From Echinostoma caproni (lineage: Eukaryota; Platyhelminthes; Trematoda; Plagiorchiida; Echinostomatidae), in NCBI GenBank assembly GCA_900618425.1, contig UZAN01039638.1, forward strand, positions 5,855 through 69,854: a stretch of 64,000 bases of DNA. Direction: 5' to 3'. A model generated the notes under the pieces. It saw nothing but the letters and a program-made list of their open reading frames with translations. It had not been told where the DNA came from and ran no database searches. The first letter of the stretch is position 1. The number at the start of each line of letters is the position of its first letter. Shown piece by piece: positions 1-12,200 of the stretch. Both the position numbers and the translations under genes were made by a program.

Positions 1-47
1 GAGCCACATTGAACATTACTCGGTGTAATAGCTACTTGGTTCCGTAC

Positions 48-213
48 CTGGATGCATTGTTGTGTATCGGTGCACAAACGAAAAATGCAGTGAAAAAACA
101 CCGAGGAAAGGTTTCCCTCACGGAATGCCGGAAATAGTGCACTTTGTACGTGATCGCTCGGATATTGTCCATTTGTGAACTGTGTCTGTAGTCGAGCGTT
201 AGCTACGGGACAT
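48..213 (-). CDS. ZP gene exon 11: C-terminal part of ZP-C
   Basis: A phase 2-0 exon of 166 bp. The acceptor is CTGCATGATACAG (AG at 215-214). It begins C-P-V-A-N, completing the G-C-P motif of exon 10, then gives A-L-F-P-A-F and S-S-V-F-F-H-C-I-F-R-L-C, the classic late ZP strand, and ends D-T-Q-Q-C-I-Q at a CAG|GTACGG donor. The frame stays open to base 1, so the exon may instead run to the window edge with one more cysteine. The overlapping plus-strand frame at 175-462 is a shadow. Confidence 0.8.
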
Positions 214-3200
214 CTGTATCATGCAGAGGGGAAAGATGAGAACAGGAAGAAATGCAAAAAGCGATCACAAAGCGGTTTGCTATTAGCAAATTGCTCTCCA
301 ACTTGGTTCATTGAAGGACAATGCACAAGACGGTGGGGCCACTACATTGATTCACCGTTTGATGCTCACAAAAGAAAAATTATGATCAAAAATCTCCAGG
401 AAATACAAGGGGCATTAAAGACAATATGGAAATCCCTACTGTGTTCACTGAAGCTATCATAGAGGAACCTCAAATTATCTATAACCGATTATTAAATCCG
501 TCTGCATTCTAAACATTGGTCTGATACGGAAATTTTCGATGGATTTACGAACTTAAGGGAACAATTAGCAAACAATATTAATGTTTATAATCATTCATCC
601 TTTAAACTGCACTGTTATTTTTAAGGCTTACTATACGCAATATCGTTAGAAATATTTAACCTGTAGCATTAAGAACATAGAGAAGGTATTAAAGATATTT
701 TATTCCTCAGATTAAAACGATCAACATCACTAAACACCATTGTTTAGATTGAGTATTACAATACCATAAGAGTATTTGAACAGTAGGAAGAATGAAAATC
801 ATATGGTGGTCTGGAAACTTTCTGACCACAAGCTGGAAATTTCAAATCCTATCTATTGATGGATTCAAGACGTACCCTTTATAAATAAATGTGTTCAACC
901 TCTGTGAAGCGTATGTGGTCTGGCCCATTGTTCGGTTACTGTATTGACATTTCTCGACTGCGACCACCTTGAATTGTCCTGTGAAAAAAATATTACCAAA
1001 TTCAAGAAGGAGTACGATGAAACAAAATATGGTCATATACGGTTTATGTTATCATGATTGTCACCTGTCAGCAGAATTGACTGCGTGCAAAACTGGAAGG
1101 GAGTTTTATTTCATTAAAAGTGGAATGAAAAAAGTGAGCGTTTGCTTACCAACACTGGATATCCCTGATAAACTATAGTTTTCCACCTGGAATGCTGGGG
1201 AAGATTGACACATCTTTGTACTGCAGTTGCGTCTCACTGAATTAGTGCCCGGAGTCTTGATACGAAGCATTTTAATTTATCAAAATATTTGCGTCATAGT
1301 TGCTCAGGAAATGAACCACAAATTATCTACTGCTCTCAGTCTAATTGATCTCAGAATAATCATTTATGCCGCCTATGAAACTGATGTAGTATACTATTTG
1401 ATCTAACCTCTGAAAGTCTACTTCAAGAATAAGATCAAAATTATGATTCTACAGTAACGGAGATATTTACCATTTTGTACAGGTTACTCTTCGTGTTATT
1501 CGTCAGTTTGGCTGCATAACTGGAGGAACTAAAAATACTTTTAAAACAAAGCGAATTTTGGTTCCATACAGGCAATTACATATGGTTCCTCCTACATTCC
1601 TGTTTACAGTAATGCATTCATATAAAATTGATGCATTTGTCAAAGAAATGTCGTCGTTAGTGTAGAGAATAATTCACTCAAAAGGTCTTGACACAATCCA
1701 TTACACGAAAAGCCTATCGATCCTTTACTCGGATAACTCGTTGGTGATTCCCAGAAAATAAAGTTCGTCAAAACAACCAATTGGTGCCAATGTGCAGATT
1801 CATCGATCAGTGACCATTGTTTCTACTTTGTGTTAGTAGAAATTGTCCTGGAATTTCTAACACAAAAAACTACAAATGGCTTACAATGTTTCAACAGTTC
1901 CGGAAATTCAGAGATGATGAATCTTCTTTTTCATTCGCAGAGTCTAGTTGGGTCTAGTTGATCGACAAATACGCTGTATCAGTTTGATTCATTTTTATAC
2001 AATTATCAAATAAAATGCCATTCTTAGAGCAACGTATGACTTGACATACTGATAGAAATGCCATCAATACTCAAGCGTTTTGTTATAAAATGGGGCATGG
2101 CATTTTTGACATCACAAGCGATCAAACGTCGAACAACATTACTCAACACAACAAAATTCAAGCAATCTCAGGTTGAAACCCCAGAAACGGATCATTTGTT
2201 GCACTGTTATTTTGACAAAGAAAGTATAATATATTCTCAATATAATGTTCCTTACCTGACTGATCCAGCAACAGTGCATCTAAGCGTATCATAGTATTCA
2301 TTGGTGTTGCGTAAATTTCTTTATTTTCTGCGTTGACCACTCTGAATTCCATATCGGTAGGCTGCTCGGAAGGTCTACCGGGATCCGACAAACTGGCGAG
2401 GGATATCGTGGTGGAAGGAAAAAGTTATGCACTTTCAGTGTTTAAAACCCAAAATCTTTTAAGCTTCATTTTCGTGATCACATTAGTTCTCATGATAGAA
2501 ACTCAATCACCTAATGTTTTCAATGGAACTGGTAAGAAACCATGAATTAAATGACATTGAGGAATATCTGTAAATGCTAAATCAGACCAAATCAGACCAA
2601 GGCCAGACACACTACTCGTCGTTCAATGTGGTAATTATCTTCATCGCACAGTTTCTTGATTTGAACTCTTCCACACCTTCAGAGCCCGAAATGCATCGTT
2701 TTTTTCGAATGGGTTATGATTTGGAACTATACGGCTTGTTACTGTATGTTTTGGTTCACAGATTGAGAGCAACATTTTGGTTAGGTAACCCCACTGGTAA
2801 CAGGAAAGCTTCAATAGGATAATGCTAAAGGGAAAAGCTCTTTGTTGGGCTTCGTAAGCATCGACTGAATCAAGTTAAGTACACTGGGGTATGGAAACAT
2901 AGATAAAAAGAAATTTGTTAAAAACGACACATCAGCCGAGTGATCGATTAATATTCTACTGCCCGTTACTGACAGACTCATTCTCTACACTCGAATAGAC
3001 AGTTTCTAATTGAATCAGATTCTAGTACAGACCGACGCACAGAACTGTCATTCCTCTAGTACGCACTGCGTGTCAGCCTTTAATGGATCACGTTTGATTC
3101 CAGTCACCAACTAACGAATACTAATCAAAAGTTGGAAATATGAATTGGACAAGTTACCAGGGTAGCCAATGATAAACAACTTAACCCAATTTTAGAAAAC

Positions 3201-6200
3201 AGTTCTATGAACACCCAAATGAAAACGAGAAAACGAGTCAGTGAGCGAACAATTGTTTTCGGATATTCCTAGTCATGCTCTTACATATCATAATATCCGA
3301 AAACAATTGTTCGCTGATCGACTGGTTTTCTCAATGCTATCATGGGAATATTCAAACACTAAATTACTTGCATCTTCACTGTAATGGAAAGGTATATATG
3401 TGGATACCATCATCGTCAGAGATGAAAACAGGAATCGATCAGTTCGTTCAGCTGCTTAACCCAAGTCAATCATTCTGATGAGCAAATATTAAGTCATCGC
3501 GTCTCATTTCTCAATCACATTCGAGGAAAACTGCCAGAAGGTAGATATACGGCATTCATAATTCCCAAAATTTACTTGAAAAACCCGTGAGGAATGCTCA
3601 CCTACAGCTTCTCACCAATAATCACAGCACTCCACATATATAAAAGCGAAAACGTGTTGTATTCACCCAACTCTAAAATTATTTTTTGCCTGATACGTAT
3701 AGTTAAAAAATAAAGCAGTAAAATGAAAGAATGCAGCGTATTACAGTGAATGGAAACTACATCGATGCATCGATGACATCATTTGATTCATTGAATTTGC
3801 CTATCTCGAAACCTGGAGAACACTGTAACTAACGAACCTTGTTTTCGATAACTCTTTTGGGCTAGTGCAGTCATATAAATGATTCAAAAATGTTAAACTA
3901 GCCTACAGGTCTGATGTGATGAATACGATTGGCTGATTAAGGATATTATGGTTTGGAAATGAAAGTTCACCGTTTTCTCCTTGCTTTATGTCGTTGTTAT
4001 TGTGAAGGTGGTTGGGCGGTTTAGAAGCGTTCACAATCGATGGATTGAGTGAGCTGCTTCACTCTCGGTTGACGACCCTAGCTCATGTCAATAATCACGA
4101 TCATTTCGGTCGGCTGTGTCAGGTTGAGACCAAGGTTAACTAAGTGTCTGAGGGGACCACTTTTGAGTACAAACGGTTAAATGGGCGAATAGCCACCGCC
4201 TAAGCTGTCGCAAGGTGCCGGTGACGAAGAGCTTTGAATGGATGTGCTGGTATTTTGTAGATCACCTTGAATGTATTCTCACTTGCTTGATGGCCCTGTT
4301 CTACCACTCCACCTTTAATAGTTGCTACGGTGCTTGTACTCAATCAGGCGCTTCTTGATTCTTTGCGATAATTGCCTGATCGTTCTTGCAAAATCAATTA
4401 CCGAACGTGAGCAAAAAATATTTATTTCGTAATATCACTTGATTTGCACCAATAGGTTTCTTCTTGTCCACTTAAACAACCTTTATCAGTTCCATGTTAA
4501 ACAAAATTTCTCTGCATATTTACGTGGGAATGCTCGTTCACGTATTTGAAATGAACTTAACTTTAAATTCGACTGGGGGTAACTGAACATGTACAACTGC
4601 AACTGGTCACGCTCATTGTCCAACTCGATTGACAAGGTCAAAGGTTACAGCGATGACATACCAAAGTCGGTAACTACGTGTCATCTACTCAAACCAAACA
4701 TTTTATTGAGAACACTTTTGTTCAATATAAATAGCATCAGTATTAGCAACGGATTTCTCCATTTGACGGAGAAAAATCCCACCAACTGTGAATGCACAAT
4801 TCTTGTAAAGCATTTATTGATAACGTGACTACTTCTCGTACTTCGGCTATGCAAATTGCATTTTGCTGGATGCATCAAGCATCATTAACCGTTTCCGAAA
4901 AATACTAACATCCTAAAGTCCACTGCTCATAGTGCAGCATAGTTAACTAAAGGTGTTCATAGAATGAATATCTTTGCATCATTTCTATTAAGTAAAACCG
5001 CGTAGGGGTGAACGCTTTCCACTGGCCTAATATACGACACTGTCCAACCAAGAATGCCAGTTTCGAACTCAACAAAGGATACATATGTATATAGTTTATC
5101 TGAAGAGAGTAGGTACCTGGAGAACTGCTTCATCATTTGGAATGGAATCAACAACCGCATTTCAAAATATGACTGTTATTATTCTCTGCACTATCAACAG
5201 CGCTACGCCCGTTAGTGAAATATTTCTCTTAATGAGACATTCAGACTATATTAGTTACTGTTGAGCTACGAAAACAGGATATCGAGGTGTGGTGGGGAAC
5301 TGGAGTTCTATGTGGCCTAAACCTAACTGTGATGCACAGGTGCACGCGCATACGGGTTCCCTCCGATTGGTGCACGCGCGTGAGCGTTGAATACAACGGT
5401 TAAACCTGATGGACACACTCAATGAATACTACACCAACGCTTGGTGTCACCTATGAGGAAATCTATACTAACGAACAGTAGCTTTTAAAAAATGGCATTG
5501 AGACTGATATTTCAATTTGTACCATTTAATAATCTGACTATGTGATGAACAAGAGTTTCTGATGCACCTACAGTTTACTCAAACTAAATGCTTTTGGCAT
5601 ACAATTTATTTTTCAATACATGCTCAAATTTCTTCTGTTTGGGAATAATTACAAGAATAAACTCTCGTTTGTTCTAGGTGGTGGGTTACATGGCAGAAAT
5701 TACCGAGATGTAACAAAGCTGCAATGATCTCAGGCAACTTGTGGTTCCGTAGTTAGTTTAGACATTTTACTAATTTACAACCTTAGTGTTTTAGCAGAAT
5801 TATATTCAACAATGGTGAATGGAATGTATGTGGCTGCAAATGCTCGCCCAATTATTTGGATATCTGATCACTTTAAAAATTAGCCTTTGCCCTCTCAATC
5901 GGATGCTTCAGTTATCTTCGGAATTACGCATATTTAATTCAGTGTACACTCACTCAACAAATCCCATACATATAAAACGATTGAACTGCGGTTTCTAAAC
6001 AAAATAAATAGTCATCAGTTGAATGAATTATGTGGCTGAAAGTTATTTTACCACAGCATATTGCATTCCATCCTCATGTTAGGCAAACAAAAGTAATAGC
6101 CGAATTATAACTCACAATTCGTTTTTGATGGGAGCGCGTTTTGGTCGTGGCGCAATACACTTCAAAGGTATTTGTAAATCTTTGTTTGGAGTTCGCTGAC

Positions 6201-9200
6201 TCCGATCCACCATAACTTCAAGTAGACCCTCGTACTGAATAGAATTTTCCTATAAAAGATGGGACATATGTTGAATACATTTATGGAATAGCACTACGTG
6301 ATTAATGTTCTTTGTGGGTGTAATTTTTAATTATTCATCACAAGGATTAAAATCTAATCACAAGTGGACAATCTGCATCTGTATGTGCCAATTGTATATA
6401 TGTATTTGTTTTTGTCTCTATTTGGTTTTCGGACTAGAGATCAATGAAGAGAGAACGGAAGTGAAAGAACCCTCATAAAATTGTCCACTCACTCGGACAA
6501 TGTAGACACACACACGCTGGTCTATATTCATCTAACGTAGGTGGGCTTTTTTGACCACACCACAGCTCTGCTGCCAACAACTAGGGAGTGCGAGAAATAG
6601 ATGGCAATTATAAGCAATAACCGGTTTTCTTCATGTTCAGACCGTTTTGACGCAAAACAACGGATCAGGAGCATGTAGGGCAAATGCAAAAAGGACAATC
6701 TGATTAACACGATGGCAGCAAATCGTTATGGTTGCCAGTAAAAACTTACCCCGAGGCTGTAAAGCCTAATTCCACAAGATTGTTTCATTTTCCATGCATC
6801 CAAATGCAAGCAGTATTGTTCCGGTGTGTTCCTATCGCCACCACTCCCGCGGCTGACACCTGAAGAAACCCCCATACGGTCGTTCAATGTTGCCGAAGTA
6901 GCACCGATTTTTGAGAGTTCACAAGGATCTCTTATTTGTGATGCGAACGAAGATTGGAAAGACAAAGTGTGTCGTTCATTCTGAACGATGTGTTTTGCTG
7001 CAGCCATATTGTACTCATGAAGTAAAATTGAGTTCTCGTTGTCGGTGGGAATCAGCTGAACAACCGCTTTTCCGTCACTGAGATCCGAGGTCAAATGCTC
7101 AAACGGTTGATGTGTATGAGGTCGATAGCATACAGAAAAGTGTCCGTCCGAACAATTCAATGACACTGCGAAGATATATAGGATGACAATAGAAAATATC
7201 GTCGATTAACTGAAAGCGGGCATTTCTAATCTTTTTGTAACGTATATTGTGGAAGGCTAATGAGAAGTAGCCTTACGTCAAAAGTGGTTTACAAATGAAG
7301 CTTTCTCGTTGTAGTGTGCCGTTTGTTNGTTATCTTCAGAACAATAGCCGCCAAGTGTAACTACTACCTCAGTCTAGATCCGTTCACCTCGTAATTCGTG
7401 TCCCAGTGAGTTCCCATTTTTGATGTTTAATACTCGTACAAACATTACTCGTGTATCAGCAGTACACTAATTGGCATGCATTTCAACTAAGCAAAAGTTT
7501 CCTCTGATCGTTTTGTAACTTTTCTGTATATTTTATTATTTTTATCCTCGGACTGAAATGTTGATTTTTGTTTGGTTAAAACTTAGGTACAGATGACTTA
7601 ATGAGCCATTTGAAGGTAACACAACATGATGAAACTGTTCTCGATGAAGAAAACCCATTTTAAGCAATAGGAGTTTCTACGTCTGCCAATATTTGAGAAC
7701 TCCAAACGAAACCTATCGTCGGTGGAAATTCATCATTACTTCAAAATAAAAACAATTTTGGCTCACAAAAAGAAGGCACACGTTTATGTCCTCCGGAATT
7801 ATAATATGCCCTCGTGAGATTCAAACGCGATTTGAAGCTCTCAACTACGACCGGTGCAATGTTAGTGAGCTATGTATGGTTGTTACAGGTTGCCAAATTT
7901 GCGGAGTTGTATACCGTTTTATAGCCCTTCAACCATATTTAAGTTTGCTCTCTACCTATCAATGAGCATGTGAGCATCAGATACGTCGATCAGTGGCTAC
8001 AATTGAACAATTTATTTCATGCTTTCGCTGTTTTGATTCAATGTGATCAAGCAAAATGTTGAAATAACAGCCATTGCTCATTTTTAATCCTCTTGCATAA
8101 TCACATACGGTCATACTATCCATTACCAATTGATAGACTTTGTCGATGAGTACGTTTAGTACTAGATAGTGATGCCTGTTTCATACACCGTGTTCATTGA
8201 TGACGAGTGAAAAGTCAAGGGAAAGAAATTTTCTGTGCTTTCTGCCAGTCGTTGCGTAATTACGCCATGCAATATACTTCGTCAACTTGATGTTCATTAG
8301 ACTCAGAATTCCAGTATCAAAACGTGTTTTACTTCCTTCCTTATTAACACCAAAATCACTTCTCCAACGATTGTTTTGTATTGCATAAGGCATGATTTTC
8401 ACTCGAGGACACATGAAAGGGATCAAAATATCCTCGGGGATCGAACGTTTTGCAGTCACAATTAGGTATTCAAAAGAAATGTGGTAGAATTTGTTTAAGT
8501 TATTCTCATGGTTGTTACTGTAATTTGCATGGGTGTTTTATGAAATTATTAGCAATCCAACTCAGAAAATATAATTATTCTTGCCTTCCCAAATCATCGA
8601 TCAAGCAGAACTCAGGAGTGACATTTCAAGTGATTTTATTTTAATTTTTCAATTCAATTTGTGCTTTCATTTTCCCAAATACTTTTATATATATGTTTCC
8701 AAATAAAGTAAATCATGAAATGCGAGGGAGTCTGCCTTTCAGCTGATCTTTTAGAATCAGGCCCTTAGAAACAGTATTCGTTATTTCAATTGCATAAATT
8801 CTCTCATATATGTTATGAGGTCGAATTATTGATTTTCGTGACAAAATCACAGACACTGTCCATCACGAAGCGAATGAACTGCACTTGTGGGCAAAAATGC
8901 ATATATATGTCTAAATCTGGTTTCCAGGAAATTGCTGAATGGAAATCAACTTCTGCTACCAGAGTATTGGATTCCATTGAAAAAACCTATTTTTGCAAAA
9001 GCGTGACAAGCTAATTTAATAGGTTTTATCGGAAAAGATGCTTTCTTTCAGTCATATTCTCAAGAAACTTAAACAATGGATTCCTATCACAAGTTCATTA
9101 TAACATGGTTCTAACTCTAATATAATAGAGAAACTAACAATAGGTTGCTTATTATCCCAATCGAAGGTTAACTCATTAAATTCCTACTGAGAAAGACGAC

Positions 9201-12200
9201 TTCTTTGTTTTTATGTGCACTTTTCAAAAAAAGTATCAACTCATATGTTTCCCTTCAGATAAACATCTCTTCTTTTTCGTTCGATAATGAAATTGCCCAT
9301 AAGATTCATGGGCACTGAATTGCGTCATGTCCTCGCAAAAATAGTTTAGAAATAAAAATCGGCCTTCCTAATTTTTTGTCTCCACCGCAGATTTTGATTA
9401 TTATTATTATTATTATTATTATTATTTTTGATGTTGTTGTTGTTACTCACTCCTGCCTGTGAATATTTGTAAAACATGAGAGACGTGTCACAATGCACGG
9501 ATTATCACCTTGTATCTCTCCATCCTCGGAAATGTCTAGAGTAACCATTAAAATCCTTCTCATCCACCCTTGTTTTACTTCGGGGTATCCGTTGTATTGT
9601 GTTTTGGGATGCAGATGTTAGTGTTGATGAGATCTCACCAACACCAACATTGATACTTCCTGTGGTATTTTAGTTTGCCTTTCTGCGTAGGCTATCTTCT
9701 TACAATTCTGAATAGTCATATCATACTTCGAAGGTAAAATATACTTTAATAAAAGAAAGTTGGCCAGGTTGGCAAAGTTTTCTTATCCAAAACCGATACC
9801 AGTTGTAGTTTACAATGAAAATACTGCTGCGAGCTGCCTCCGATCTTCAGTTCATAATAAGTCTTTGAATACAAAAAATAAATCTTTCATTTAGTCATTT
9901 TCGAATTTCCATCTTTTCTTTGTCTTCCAACAATAAGAGTATCTTTGTTCTATTAAAAGAAATTTTCCGAACTCATTAAATGCTTATTGAAATGAAATTC
10001 CAAGGATACCTCTCAGGTGGTTTATACGCTTGACGTGTTGATGATAGGGTCACTTACAGGGACAGAAATTTTGTCGAAATCAGCGTGGGCATATTCAGAC
10101 AATACAAAATTCATTCGTCACTACTGTGTAAAGCCCCTACAACTCAGTTATTACACATTAATGGGAATATTTCACATATATATAACCTACTCCTTGATAA
10201 TTTTGTGTATTCTGATTCTACTCAATACTCAATACTCTACTCAATACTCATTTTATCTTAATGGGAAATACAGTGTTATCATGGAACCGGGTCCTCCGCC
10301 ACGTTTCATATCAAGACTCTTGTTGACTCTAAACATTTCGCGTGCACCTGCAGAAGATTGAAAAGATCGCAAATAATTGCTTGTCTATAATGTTAGAAAC
10401 CGCATATCAAACTCCAAAGTTAACGTCCCAGAGAAGATCTATATATAGAATTGAGTACACTTAGTGTTTCTGACATTTATTTGCATGCAGCCTCCTTCAG
10501 GTTTCTGATTTCTTCAAAAAGATGCCCCGTTAATAAAGGAGTGCTTTCTCCTTTGCATCGGGATAATGGATGCACTTTTTATTGTTATATTTAATAAGAG
10601 TTCAGTTCAGTAGAACTTATGAATTCTTTACTTTTTTTATATCTGAATCTTTAGTTTAGTGTCTATGCAGTTGTCATAACCAGCGGCATCTATCGTCTGC
10701 TGTTCAGTGGGGGGAGAAAAATGTTATTGATTGCAAATGAAAAAAGAAGAAATCATTTTTTAGCTTTTTTTAAAACCTAAACACCTTCAGCATGAAGTAT
10801 AACAAACCCCGAGACAAACCCTACCTTCGTATTACATTTTTTTGGATATCTACGGCTCAGTACAGACATTAGTTGCTTCTATGGATCATAAAGGCCAACT
10901 GAAAAGTTAAGATACGAAATTTCCACAAATTAGTTTGATATTAGGAAAGGCCCAGAGGTATTTCACCCAACAAGGGCTGCACAAATTGGTGTAATCTTCA
11001 TTCTGCGTTGGTACCCTGGCACGGCAACTGACCATTGTGGTGAGTCAGTTGTCCAGATGATGGTGACATCCGGGTTACAGTGTCCTAGCGCTCAGGTCAC
11101 CCTCCATGACCTTGAACGAACAAAAATATCCAACTAGGTCTTTGAATGTTAATATCAAATATGGCTCTTTGTAGGAAGCTTGGGGCTCGAATGAAATCTG
11201 GAATGCATTGCGTGAGCTCATTAACAGTACGCGAATACTATCAGATGTTGTCATCGGTTCGAATCCACCCTGGAACGATATCTGAATGAAACAAAAGTTA
11301 CCAATCAGCCAAAGCTCTGTAAATTGATTAGCTCACGGTGCTATGGCCTCAGACTTCCTGAGTTCCGCGTCGGAGATCAAAACGGTTTCTACTGGGTACG
11401 ATTCGGTTGTTGCGAAACAAGATGGCTTCCTGGATGAATGAGTTACAAAATGATGAGAAAGGGAATTGCTGGAACAACTTTGAAAACAGAAGGAAATGCA
11501 ACCTCGTTTGTTAAAGTGAATTCTTATTTTGATGGACCCAATGCATGAAACGACTACTACCATAATATGCGCAAAGAAGGGCGGCAGTTCATTAAATGGA
11601 TTGACAATGGGAACTCGGCGATGATATTGAGACACCTACTCGAGCAACGGGTATAACAAACGTCCTGGGTTTGTTGTGGTATACCAGTGCATACTCTCAT
11701 TTATTAGGGCTACAACTTATGCCAGTAATGTTATTATACGGAAACCATTCCCCAGAATAATAGTGCCGCTGTTCATACCTCGTATCTTAAAAAATGCCGG
11801 TTATTACTCCATGGTATTAAAACAACATTATGGCCTGTTTTCACTCAAGATTCAAACCCCATATAATACACAGTTGCGTGTTTCCAACACAAAACGTCAC
11901 AAAACATCAGGAACTTATACTACAAAACACAAATTTGTGTGATTTGATCAGCAACTGAAACAAACCATCTCCTGTTTGTGTCTCCGTTATTCTGATTTGT
12001 AATATCCAACCTCTCATCGAAAATATAATCGATCTCACCAACGTAGCCAAACAGCTTCAAGCTTGGTGTGATCATTCTTCAAGCAAGCTGGCTTCACAAC
12101 GGAATAGATGATGAGCTAGTACACTTGGATGGTTTTGCTAGCTATCAAGTCGATTGTCCTGTTCCTTATTCCAGTCGGAGTGGTGGTGTTATCACAGTTT

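Larger units (their letters stand above)
1..2255. other. Introns 9 and 10 of the ZP gene and left edge
   Basis: Between exons 11, 10 and 9 (214-875 and 979-2255) I see only AT-rich sequence with scattered short open frames and no domain pattern, splice-framed exon or repeat shared with the rest of the window. Confidence 0.5.

Noticed and set aside
175..462. Cysteine-rich plus-strand frame at the left edge
   Set aside because: It overlaps ZP exon 11 on the other strand, starts at GTG and has no splice or domain support.
8181..8459. 92-codon minus-strand frame in intron 6
   Set aside because: No acceptor with a pyrimidine tract, no fitting phase and no recognised domain; length is within chance for AT-rich DNA.
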